Shown here piece after piece: positions 7,611-14,751 of a stretch of 32,531 nucleotides of DNA. Position 1 is the stretch's first letter. Every line of letters begins with the position of its first letter. Below the pieces are notes generated by a model. The model ran no database searches. It worked only from the letters and a program-made list of their open reading frames with translations, and was not told the origin of the DNA. A program made the position numbers and the translations under genes. This DNA comes from Promethearchaeota archaeon (GTDB lineage: Archaea; Asgardarchaeota; Lokiarchaeia; Sigyniarchaeales; SOKP01), in the NCBI GenBank assembly GCA_016839745.1, contig JAEOTS010000006.1, positions 1 to 32,531 of the forward strand, read 5' to 3'.

Positions 7611-8720
7611 TTAAGACTTACCTAAAAAGTAAGCGAATATAGAACCGTTATCGTGACAGCTAATAAGAATATTTAACTCTGAATCATATTTGATGTCGTT
7701 AACACAGGAATTTTTGTTAATTTCAGCAATAATTTTACCAGAACCAGCGTTTACGATTAAGATATTCCCTTTAGTAGTTCCAATAATGACATAGGTCATC
7801 GAGAAAGTGTCTATATGAATAAGTGTTTCCACATTAACATTTGTAATCTCCCAAATATTCTCTAATTCCGAATTCAAACACATTAATTTTGAACTAAATT
7901 CAATATCCTTAATTTCGATAGAGTCATCAAAAAAAGCGAATGAATAGCTGCTGACTAATAGGTAAGACTTCTTCTCAAGGTTGAATGAGGAACATCTCCA
8001 TACAAAGTCATCAAATTCAATTGTTTTTAATTCTTCTTGAGAACTTTTATCAATTACATGAAGTTTTTTATCATCCCCACCGCAGACAATCAGTTCTTTT
8101 CTGTTTGATTTCATATATGATACGCACCGAATTTTTTCATTAAAGTGTTTAAACCAAAGGAGTTCTCCGTTTTCTCCTTTAAAAACACGGATTGTTCCGT
8201 CATTTCCACACGCTATAATCTCTTTTAGGGAGGGATTTTTTGTGTCTTGCCATATAATAGCCTCTCCAATTCCATCTCCGAATAATTGCCCCCATATTAA
8301 GGATCCGTCAATTGGATTCAAGCATCGCATACTTTTATCAATAGAATAAGCTATAATTTCTTTGTTACCATCATTATTAACATCGTCAAACAAAAAACCG
8401 CTAATAGAAGCACCAAATTGGTGTATCCAAAATGGATTTAATTCATAAGAGGTGATACATTTGTATGTTCTTAACAGACCATCTAAACCTGCTGTGATAA
8501 TTTCGTTTGTATTATCTAGTATCATCGCTTGCCATAGAGAGGAATTTTCTGAAATCTCTAATTCAGTTAATTTTTTTCCATTTAGAGAAAAAATATATAA
8601 TTTCCCGGATTTAGTAAATCCTATAATTTCCTTTTGACCGTTATTATTTACATCTCCAATTTCAATCCCAAGAATCTTTTCACTGGAGTAGAACTCCCAA
8701 TGTTCTTTAATACTAACCAT
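7611..8720 (-). CDS. beta-propeller repeat protein (FG-GAP/PQQ/WD40-like)
   Basis: A 369-residue protein made almost wholly of about 40-residue beta-sheet repeats. Several repeats contain a calcium-loop-like DVNNNGQKEII or DVNNDGNKEII (FG-GAP/VCBS style) followed by GKLYIFSLNGKKL or SMRCLNPIDGSLIW (PQQ/WD40 style), consistent with a seven-bladed propeller. No signal peptide or membrane segment is seen, so it is probably cytoplasmic, unlike most FG-GAP proteins. Catalytic residues are not apparent and a protein-interaction scaffold is the likely role. The stop is 38 nt before the class II amidotransferase start, so the two may act together. The N-terminus lies close to the start of the first blade, in agreement with ATG 8720. 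Confidence 0.8.
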   Translation of the reverse strand: MVSIKEHWEFYSSEKILGIEIGDVNNNGQKEIIGFTKSGKLYIFSLNGKKLTELEISENSSLWQAMILDNTNEIITAGLDGLLRTYKCITSYELNPFWIHQFGASISGFLFDDVNNDGNKEIIAYSIDKSMRCLNPIDGSLIWGQLFGDGIGEAIIWQDTKNPSLKEIIACGNDGTIRVFKGENGELLWFKHFNEKIRCVSYMKSNRKELIVCGGDDKKLHVIDKSSQEELKTIEFDDFVWRCSSFNLEKKSYLLVSSYSFAFFDDSIEIKDIEFSSKLMCLNSELENIWEITNVNVETLIHIDTFSMTYVIIGTTKGNILIVNAGSGKIIAEINKNSCVNDIKYDSELNILISCHDNGSIFAYFLGKS

Positions 8721-8861
8721 TCTTTTATCAGTTTAACTTACACTAGTTTATTAAGAGTTAATTAAATGAAACAGATATAATTTTTAATAAAATATGATTA
8801 TAAATAAATTAAAAGTAAATTAAGAATAAATTTAATATAAAAATTTGTTGAGTGAAAACAA

Positions 8862-9296
8862 GTGTCAGAAGAAAGAAATATTGATCCTTTTTCGATATTG
8901 ATTTTAGTTCTTAGTGTTATTGCAATTGTAACGGAATTAATTGGTCCTTTCGCAGGTTTCTATCTAGGTGGTGGCAATTATAGATATTCATGTTTGGATT
9001 GTGAATATAGTACAGGGTTTGATTATACAATGCAAATTATAATTATAATACTATTCGTGATTCAAATAGTCATTGCTTTGAACGAACTGCTACCTAACAA
9101 ATTCATTCCTATGGATATCACAAAATTCGGTATATATTTAGCAATACTAAGTTGGGTCTTTGCAATCATTGCACTTGCCTCTTTTGGAATAGCTTATATG
9201 GCTTTTGAATGGTGGCCCGAATTAGGTTTTTATGGAATGGTTGTCGGTGGTCTTCTTAATACAATACTATTCTTTTTGCAACAAAGAAATAAATAA
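8862..9296 (+). CDS. four-helix membrane protein of unknown function
   Basis: 144 residues beginning at GTG 8862 (MSEERNIDPF). Four hydrophobic segments at about 10-32, 52-72, 84-106 and 116-138 give a four-pass protein. The loop after the first helix holds a CLDC pair (in YSCLDCEYSTGF), which could form a disulphide or bind metal if outside the cell. No family is recognised. It is divergent from the beta-propeller gene, with a 141-bp AT-rich spacer, and is followed immediately by a ten-T tract. Confidence 0.7.
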   Translation: MSEERNIDPFSILILVLSVIAIVTELIGPFAGFYLGGGNYRYSCLDCEYSTGFDYTMQIIIIILFVIQIVIALNELLPNKFIPMDITKFGIYLAILSWVFAIIALASFGIAYMAFEWWPELGFYGMVVGGLLNTILFFLQQRNK

Positions 9297-9300
9297 TTCT

Positions 9301-9310
9301 TTTTTTTTTT
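9301..9310 (+). terminator. oligo-T terminator
   Basis: Ten consecutive T residues begin 5 nt after the stop of the four-helix membrane protein. Archaeal RNA polymerase terminates on such tracts without a hairpin. Confidence 0.5.
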
Positions 9311-9388
9311 ATATTTTCTGCAATTTTGAATTAAATCTCCTAAATTTTCTGATAATTATCTTTGATCATTTCTTATAATAAGAACGAA

Positions 9389-9396
9389 ATTTAAAT
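9389..9396 (+). promoter_or_regulatory. TATA box/BRE candidate for the ferredoxin gene
   Basis: CGAAATTTAAATC at 9385-9397 resembles a BRE plus TATA element. It lies about 90 bp before the ferredoxin ATG, which would leave a leader of roughly 65 nt carrying the strong Shine-Dalgarno site. Identified by eye only. Confidence 0.3.
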
Positions 9397-9472
9397 CTTT
9401 TACACAATTCTCATAAACAATGGTAATTATTTTATCAATACAAAAATTACTTAATTCCGAAAAAAAATAGAG

Positions 9473-9478
9473 AAGGAG
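9473..9478 (+). promoter_or_regulatory. Shine-Dalgarno site of the ferredoxin gene
   Basis: AAGGAG with 6 nt spacing to ATG 9485, consistent with a highly translated gene with a leader. Confidence 0.65.
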
Positions 9479-9484
9479 TCGAAA

Positions 9485-9682
9485 ATGAGCTTTCAAATTA
9501 AGCTAGATTTAGATGGTTGCACTGGTTGTGGAACATGTTACGAAGTCTGCCCAAGTGAATGTTTCGGGGAACCAGAAGGCGGAAAGGTAAATGTAATCGA
9601 AGACAATAGAGATGATTGCGTCGGTTGCAGAGCTTGTGAAACCCAGTGTCCCGAGGAAGTAATCGAGATTATTGAGGAATAA
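9485..9682 (+). CDS. 2x[4Fe-4S] ferredoxin
   Basis: A 65-residue acidic electron carrier of the bacterial/clostridial ferredoxin type. Two CxxCxxCxxxCP clusters are complete: Cys12, 15, 18, 22 and Cys45, 48, 51, 55, each supporting one [4Fe-4S] centre together with crossover ligation. An extra Cys26 lies just after the first motif. The high Glu/Asp content and lack of a signal sequence fit a soluble low-potential donor, for example for ferredoxin-dependent oxidoreductases. The gene stands alone, with its own leader, a strong Shine-Dalgarno site and a T-rich terminator after it. Confidence 0.95.
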   Translation: MSFQIKLDLDGCTGCGTCYEVCPSECFGEPEGGKVNVIEDNRDDCVGCRACETQCPEEVIEIIEE

Positions 9683-9714
9683 GAATCACAAAAACCTCTT
9701 AGATATTTTAGCGA

Positions 9715-9725
9715 TTTTTTTTTTT
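9715..9725 (+). terminator. oligo-T terminator after the ferredoxin gene
   Basis: Eleven T residues in a row, 33 nt after the ferredoxin stop, followed by further T-rich sequence. Confidence 0.5.
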
Positions 9726-9786
9726 ATTATTTTAAATTACTTTTAAATTATTTTTTTGATGTTATATAGCTTTTTTAAAGAATAAG

Positions 9787-9810
9787 TTCGTGAAATCCGC
9801 CTTTCACGAA
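9787..9810. repeat. perfect 9-bp inverted repeat with 6-nt loop
   Basis: TTCGTGAAA (9787-9795) and TTTCACGAA (9802-9810) are exact reverse complements around the loop TCCGCC. It lies between the stops of two convergent genes. It is much more GC-rich than its surroundings, so it is unlikely to be compositional noise. It could be a transcript 3'-end structure or a protein-binding site. Confidence 0.6.
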
Positions 9811-9901
9811 GAATTATACTCACAACCCACATATGTAGAGATATATCTTAGTGTTATGATAAATAAAAGATTAAGGAAGATCTAGAACTTTTTCATCTTA
9901 A

Positions 9902-11014
9902 CTACCACAATAGAATCCTTCCGCAGTTTTTACAGGTTCCTTCGTTAATTTGCATATTAAGACAATTTTCATGGTAGGTAGTACCACATGATTGACACTT
10001 GTATATTTTTCCTGTATATTCGCCGTAATCGTATCCGCAGTAACTACATTTATCAGCATAAGAAAAATCGGTGCTATTTACATCTATTTCAACTATTTGG
10101 GCAGTTCCTGTTAAACCCATGTTTTGAGTGGAAGGATTTAAGTATTGATCACTAGGCACAGAGGGGGATGCTTGTTGTGGTTGAACATAAGTTTCTGGCT
10201 GTTCCCAATCGGACACATATCCTTTTGCGGGTGTTTTTGCTATTCCCATCTTCGTGGATACTTTTTCATCTAATATATTGGTCAATATTAGAGCTGAAGC
10301 ATATTTACCTTTTGCACCTCCTTTCTGTAGGTGCGTATGAGATATCAAATGAATAACACGCCCTCCCGCGTTTCCGTGGTCAAAGTAACAAAGTACAGGA
10401 TCTTCGCCCCATTTCTTTTGTATGTGATAAGACCGGATAAGAACACGAACTGCAGGATTAAGAACTTGTATCGGAAAAGACCTATTTTCAAGCCACCACT
10501 TAAATTCAGCTTTCTTTGTATCTTTAGCTGTCATTTTTTGCCACTTAGCTTGTTGTATTTCACTCAATACACCATCCAAGAAGGGGTGATTTGGTTCGAC
10601 AATTTGACACGCAACAACAGCATCAGCAGTTTTTTGTTGATTCCATCGAATATAACCGGGAAAGATATTCTCAACTATATGTCTTATAGCCCAATCAGTT
10701 GTTATTAACCATCCTCCTTTCAATGACACATACTCGCTGATTTTTGGGAATGCAGAGTGCGGGATTTTATCTCCGGGGCATCCGATCAACACAACATCGT
10801 AATCACTTAAATTATGTTTCATAATATCGTTTGGTTTAATCGTGATATGCTTCGCGGCGTACATGTGATCTATCACCTTTCTAGGGTGTTCGTAACGACC
10901 TTCAATCGCAAGTATTTTACCGTGTTTTTCTACTGCTTTTACAACATCCTTTTTATCAAGTGCTTCCATTTTACGCCGTTTGACTTCAGAATACAGATCT
11001 TTCCAACTACTCAT
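9902..11014 (-). CDS. GATase/ThuA-like domain protein with C-terminal RING/PHD-like C4HC3 zinc finger
   Basis: A 370-residue protein in two parts. Residues about 30-270 form an alpha/beta domain (KILAIEGRYEHP, YDVVLIGCPGD, GGWLITTDWA, RVIHLISHTH) resembling class I glutamine amidotransferase/ThuA-like flavodoxin folds, but without an obvious catalytic triad. A Pro/Gln/Ser-rich linker (about 275-320) leads to a zinc finger. Its ligands are Cys323, Cys326, Cys340, Cys343, His348, Cys351, Cys361 and Cys364, with spacing C-x2-C-x13-C-x2-C-x4-H-x2-C-x9-C-x2-C. This C4HC3 order is that of PHD/RING-CH fingers and resembles the prokaryotic RING families. An E3-ligase-like or protein-binding function is possible in an Asgard archaeon but unproven. 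Divergent from pepD. Confidence 0.75.
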   Translation of the reverse strand: MSSWKDLYSEVKRRKMEALDKKDVVKAVEKHGKILAIEGRYEHPRKVIDHMYAAKHITIKPNDIMKHNLSDYDVVLIGCPGDKIPHSAFPKISEYVSLKGGWLITTDWAIRHIVENIFPGYIRWNQQKTADAVVACQIVEPNHPFLDGVLSEIQQAKWQKMTAKDTKKAEFKWWLENRSFPIQVLNPAVRVLIRSYHIQKKWGEDPVLCYFDHGNAGGRVIHLISHTHLQKGGAKGKYASALILTNILDEKVSTKMGIAKTPAKGYVSDWEQPETYVQPQQASPSVPSDQYLNPSTQNMGLTGTAQIVEIDVNSTDFSYADKCSYCGYDYGEYTGKIYKCQSCGTTYHENCLNMQINEGTCKNCGRILLW

Positions 11015-11113
11015 TAAATTATCTCTTTTAATAATGTTTTAAGGAATTAAATATTACTTTTTATAAGTAATAAAAAATAATTCATATATATATTTGCATT
11101 GGAAGCGACATTT

Positions 11114-12613
11114 ATGGAAGATTTAAAAGATTTTGGCGAGCCGTTAGAATTTTGGCAATATTTTTATGAAATTACGAAAATTCCTCGATGCTCGACTTAT
11201 GAAGATAAGATAAGAGAATATATTAAAAATGAAGCTGAGAAATTGGGGTTTCAAACTGAAGTTGATATGATAAAAAATTTAGTCGTACGAATTCCTTCAA
11301 ATAGAGGCTCTGAAGGTAATAAATTAAGAGTCGTACTCCAAAGCCACATGGATATAGTGTGTGAAAAAAACGAAAATGTACAACATGATTTCTCAAAAGA
11401 TCCCTTAAAATTAAAAACGATTGAAATTGAAAACGAGAGATGGTTAACTGCTGAAGGTACAACATTGGGTGCAGATAATGGTGTTGGGATCGCATATCAG
11501 CTAGCGATTATGAAAAAAATACATGATGGAAGCCTAGTTTTTGATGCTCTTGATTTAGATTTATTATTCACAGTTGATGAGGAGAGAGGACTTTCTGGTG
11601 CAAGTCAAATGGATAAGAATTTGATAAGTGGAAAATATTTGTTAAACCTTGATTCAGAAGAAGATAATAGATTTACCATTGGTTGTGCTGGAGGAAGGGT
11701 CTTTAAGGCTGAATTAAGCTACGAGAAAGAATTAGTAAACAACCCGAATATGAGGGCGATAAAACTCTCTATTTCTGGACTACTTGGTGGGCATTCAGGG
11801 ACAGATATTAACAAAAAAAGAGGGAACGCTTTAAAAATATTAACTGAAATAATCTGGAAAATAAGTTCAAAATTTAATATTCTTATTAATTCTCTAGAGG
11901 GAGGGAACTTAACTAATGCGATTCCTAGGGAGGCCAATGCTATTTTCTTTATAGATCAGAGCCATAAGAATGAACTTGAAGCATTTTTAAAAGAAATAAC
12001 CCCTAATATTAAGAATCTTTATGAAGGAACAGATTCGAACTTAGTATTTTCAATTGATCTCAAAAAGGACTTCACTGATAAAACATCATTTTCAAAGGAT
12101 TTCCAAAATAAATTAGTTAATCTCTTTTATTTAATACCAAATGGACCTATTTCTTTACACCCTACAAGCGAAGGATTAGTTCATACATCACTGAATTTTG
12201 CAGTGGTGCACACACTAGAAAATGTAATCGAATTCAAAGTAAGTACTAGAAGTTTAGAACAATATGATAAAGATACTTTATTTGAGAAGCTAGATACACT
12301 CTTTAAAATGTCTGGGTTAGTCATAAACATTGAAATAATTACTATCTATCCAAGTTGGCCACCAGATTTTAACTCAAAGTTAACTGAAATATCTAAACAA
12401 GTATATAAAAATCTTTTTGATAAAGAAGTAACTATCCAAGCGATTCATGCTGGATTGGAATGTGCCTTTTTTAGTTATTATTATCCAGATATGGATATGA
12501 TATCATTAGGACCATATGTACTTGGTGGGCATTCTCCTGACGAGCGGCTTAAAATAAAAAGTGTTGCGAAAATTTGGAAATTTTTAATTGCTTTACTCCA
12601 AAAATTAAACTAG
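11114..12613 (+). CDS. pepD: aminoacyl-histidine dipeptidase (PepD, M20 family)
   Basis: A cytoplasmic metallopeptidase that hydrolyses Xaa-His and other dipeptides. It would release amino acids from peptides brought in by transporters such as the Opp system in this window. The protein aligns along its length with E. coli PepD: IPRCSTYEDKIREYI, the metal site LQSHMD (His78, Asp80), HDFSKDP, GTTLGADNGVGIA (Asp121 bridging), FTVDEERG (Glu156 catalytic, Glu157), LNLDSEE (Asp180), SGLLGGHSG and the C-terminal GGHSPDERL histidine. The length of 500 residues is normal. ATG 11114 gives MEDLKDFGEPLEFW. An in-frame TTG 15 nt upstream is possible but adds nothing conserved. Confidence 0.95.
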   Translation: MEDLKDFGEPLEFWQYFYEITKIPRCSTYEDKIREYIKNEAEKLGFQTEVDMIKNLVVRIPSNRGSEGNKLRVVLQSHMDIVCEKNENVQHDFSKDPLKLKTIEIENERWLTAEGTTLGADNGVGIAYQLAIMKKIHDGSLVFDALDLDLLFTVDEERGLSGASQMDKNLISGKYLLNLDSEEDNRFTIGCAGGRVFKAELSYEKELVNNPNMRAIKLSISGLLGGHSGTDINKKRGNALKILTEIIWKISSKFNILINSLEGGNLTNAIPREANAIFFIDQSHKNELEAFLKEITPNIKNLYEGTDSNLVFSIDLKKDFTDKTSFSKDFQNKLVNLFYLIPNGPISLHPTSEGLVHTSLNFAVVHTLENVIEFKVSTRSLEQYDKDTLFEKLDTLFKMSGLVINIEIITIYPSWPPDFNSKLTEISKQVYKNLFDKEVTIQAIHAGLECAFFSYYYPDMDMISLGPYVLGGHSPDERLKIKSVAKIWKFLIALLQKLN

Positions 12614-12633
12614 ATATCTTGAATAATAATTTC

Positions 12634-12640
12634 TTTTTTT
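12634..12640 (+). terminator. oligo-T terminator after pepD
   Basis: A TTCTTTTTTT tract followed directly by seven A residues, 21 nt after the pepD stop, giving a T-run on the sense strand and a short T7/A7 dyad. Confidence 0.4.
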
Positions 12641-12700
12641 AAAAAAATTTTAATTCAAAAAAAATTTATTAATCAAAATAAACACAATTCGAAGATTGGT

Positions 12701-13231
12701 ATGCAAGAGGAAAGAAGAAACAAATCAAAAATTCCTAAAGAAGATGTAATAGGTTCAGAGACTGTTTTCGAAAAGATTAGAGGGAGAACTCCATGGATTT
12801 TTGGGAAAACACTTAGAAAACCTAAGATACTGTTTCCAGCATTAAAAACTTCGAAAATGGATATACCTCTTCCAGGTAAATCAATCGCAGTAATGGGGAT
12901 TTATCTCATTTTATTCCTTTTACAAACTGGAATAGTGTATCTATTATTTAGAGAAACTCCAGCCTTAGGTTCAGATCCACAATCCGGGACGCCACTTTTT
13001 CTATATCCCGATATTAATGAATCTTTCATAATTGAAGGCATCGTCGCATCGATTTTTATTTTCCTGTGTTCTATAGGTTTTATTTTATTATATCAGGCAT
13101 CTAAATACGTATACAATAAGAATATTGCAATACGATATTTAGTTGTAGGGATTACTTTGATTTTAATTGCTTTCTTCACACTCCAAGCAATGATTACGAT
13201 TAAGCTTGGAGAGACATTATTTAACGTTTAA
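12701..13231 (+). CDS. OSTC/OST3-OST6-family oligosaccharyltransferase subunit
   Basis: A 176-residue protein with a basic cytosolic N-terminus of about 60 residues and three membrane helices at about 63-86, 111-134 and 144-167. It resembles eukaryotic OSTC/DC2 along the whole membrane region. Shared features are LK-x-K before the first helix, the QTGIVYLLFRETPALGS segment (OSTC: ITGGIIYDVIVEPPSVGS), the SFIIEGIVASIFIFLCSIGF segment (OSTC: [20 protein letters not shown]), and a third helix ending in a basic motif (ITIKL, OSTC MRMKL). In eukaryotes these subunits belong to the STT3-type oligosaccharyltransferase that N-glycosylates secreted proteins. OST3/OST6-type genes are reported in Asgard genomes. 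There is no thioredoxin domain, as in OSTC. The N-terminal extension is longer than OSTC's. No STT3 gene lies in the window. Confidence 0.8.
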   Translation: MQEERRNKSKIPKEDVIGSETVFEKIRGRTPWIFGKTLRKPKILFPALKTSKMDIPLPGKSIAVMGIYLILFLLQTGIVYLLFRETPALGSDPQSGTPLFLYPDINESFIIEGIVASIFIFLCSIGFILLYQASKYVYNKNIAIRYLVVGITLILIAFFTLQAMITIKLGETLFNV

Positions 13232-13372
13232 CTAATTTCTATTCAAAATCAAAATATAAATTTCATTTTTTGGTTAAATAAAATAGCATAAATATGCCTA
13301 TTTTGACATGAAATTTAATTTAAAGAAAAAAAGAAAAGATTAAAAATTTTCTAAGCAATTTTAAAATTAGAT

Positions 13373-13774
13373 TTAGCTAAGGGATTCAACGTAAGATTTA
13401 TAAGAAGTTTCATCTAATAGATTTCCTTTCTCTGCATCCCAATTTGAAGCATCAATCTTGAATAACCACGCAGTAAGGGCGCCTTCGTTTATTTTCTCAG
13501 GTTCATCCATTAAATCACTATTTACTTCCTTAACTGTTCCTGAGACTGGGCAATAGATGTCTCCTACGGCTTTACTTGACTCAACTGTAGCGTCGATAGG
13601 GTCTGAAGATGGTTCATCTCCATCCATAGTAACTTGAGAAAGTTCAGCTCCTTCAAGTGCATCAACATCCACAAAGGAAATCTCTCCTAATTGCTCAGCA
13701 GCAAAGGGGGTAATTCCTACTTCACCATTTTCGTCATTATACCATTGGTGGGTTTTAGTATACCAATATGTCAT
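13373..13774 (-). CDS. gcvH: glycine cleavage system H protein (lipoyl carrier)
   Basis: Carries the lipoyl-bound aminomethyl intermediate between the P, T and L proteins of the glycine cleavage system. Starting at ATG 13774 it reads MTYWYTKTHQW, the normal beginning of H proteins. A TTG four codons upstream is less likely. VGITPFAAEQLGEISFVDV, the lipoylation site VESSKAVGDIYCPVSG (Lys68), NEGALTAWLFKI and the C-terminal YKSYVES region are all conserved. The 133-residue length is typical. An acidic insert just before the lipoyl hairpin is unusual. Neither gcvP, gcvT nor lipoate genes are nearby. Orphan H proteins can serve other lipoate-linked roles, so participation in glycine cleavage is inferred. 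Confidence 0.93.
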   Translation of the reverse strand: MTYWYTKTHQWYNDENGEVGITPFAAEQLGEISFVDVDALEGAELSQVTMDGDEPSSDPIDATVESSKAVGDIYCPVSGTVKEVNSDLMDEPEKINEGALTAWLFKIDASNWDAEKGNLLDETSYKSYVESLS

Positions 13775-13908
13775 GCTTTTTAACAACTCTTTGTTAACAA
13801 TTTTAGAAATTTATATAATATTGAATTTAATTGTATGATAAAATTAATTATATCATAGATTTAAAATTTTTTTATTGAAAATATTTTTTAAAATAAAATA
13901 GCTAAATA

Positions 13909-14748
13909 ATGAAGCATTCTATTAAGAAACAAATAGATTCTTATATTGATTTTGAAGATTGGTATTTTAAGATAATAAACGATTTAAATTTCGATTATCT
14001 GAAAGATCTGGATGCAAGAGATTTTTTATCTGGTATTTTGAGAGAAAAAAGCGAAGAATGGCGTCTTGAAGAATTATTACTTTCTTTTAATCAATTAATC
14101 CAAAATAAAAAACAAATTTTTATATATGGATGTGGTCCTTCGCTTGAAGAAACTGTCAATTATATATTAAAAATTAAACAAAAAATTCATTATACTAATA
14201 CGGTGAATTTAGTTGCTGATGGTGCAGCTCGATTATTGATACAAAGGAAAATTCCAATACACGCGATTTTTACGGATTTAGATGGAATTACTAGAGCCAA
14301 TTTTGATAAGTCCGAGTTTATAATTGTTCATGCCCATGGAGATAATATTTCCAGGTTGAAATATTTTAAGTACGAAATTTTAAACTTTCCAAACGTTATA
14401 GGAACGACCCAAGTAAAACCACTTGAAAATCTTGTCAATTCAGGGGGTTTTACTGACGGTGACAGGATTTTATTTTTTATTGCTTCTTTATTAATTCCTA
14501 CACATGAATTATTTCTTATTGGCATGGACTTTAATGACATTGTGGGCAAATACAGCAAACTTGAGATAGAAAGGAATCATGTAGCAGATTCTATTAAGCT
14601 AAAGAAGTTACAGTATGGATTGAAGCTAATTGAATGGCTATTGCCCCAAATTAATAATCCCGTTTATGTCGTCAATTCAAAAATCGATACAGTTAACTTG
14701 AAATGTCTAACATTAGAAATGTTTAAGAAGAAGATTATAAAAAGCTAA
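13909..14748 (+). CDS. mptE: 6-hydroxymethyl-7,8-dihydropterin pyrophosphokinase, MptE type (DUF115)
   Basis: An archaeal enzyme that pyrophosphorylates 6-hydroxymethyl-dihydropterin in tetrahydromethanopterin/tetrahydrofolate biosynthesis. Hallmarks in order are IYGCGPSLE (72-80), VADGAARLLI (102-111), the IPIHAIFTDLDG acidic site (115-126), IIVHAHGDN (138-146), GTTQV, NSGGFTDGDR (177-186) and the ELFLIGMDF strand. Length (279) is slightly above the usual 220-240 because of an N-terminal helical region, as in many archaeal members. It would supply the C1 carrier that a glycine cleavage system (H protein gene divergent upstream) needs. Convergent with the RadA-like gene, 3 nt between stops. 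Confidence 0.9.
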   Translation: MKHSIKKQIDSYIDFEDWYFKIINDLNFDYLKDLDARDFLSGILREKSEEWRLEELLLSFNQLIQNKKQIFIYGCGPSLEETVNYILKIKQKIHYTNTVNLVADGAARLLIQRKIPIHAIFTDLDGITRANFDKSEFIIVHAHGDNISRLKYFKYEILNFPNVIGTTQVKPLENLVNSGGFTDGDRILFFIASLLIPTHELFLIGMDFNDIVGKYSKLEIERNHVADSIKLKKLQYGLKLIEWLLPQINNPVYVVNSKIDTVNLKCLTLEMFKKKIIKS

Positions 14749-14751
14749 CTT

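Noticed and set aside
10168..11017. Plus-strand open frames opposite the RING-like gene
   Set aside because: They are antisense to a coherent gene with conserved zinc ligands and have no start signals or domains.
11099..11113. TTG start 15 nt upstream for PepD
   Set aside because: ATG 11114 already gives a complete PepD N-terminus and the added residues are not conserved.
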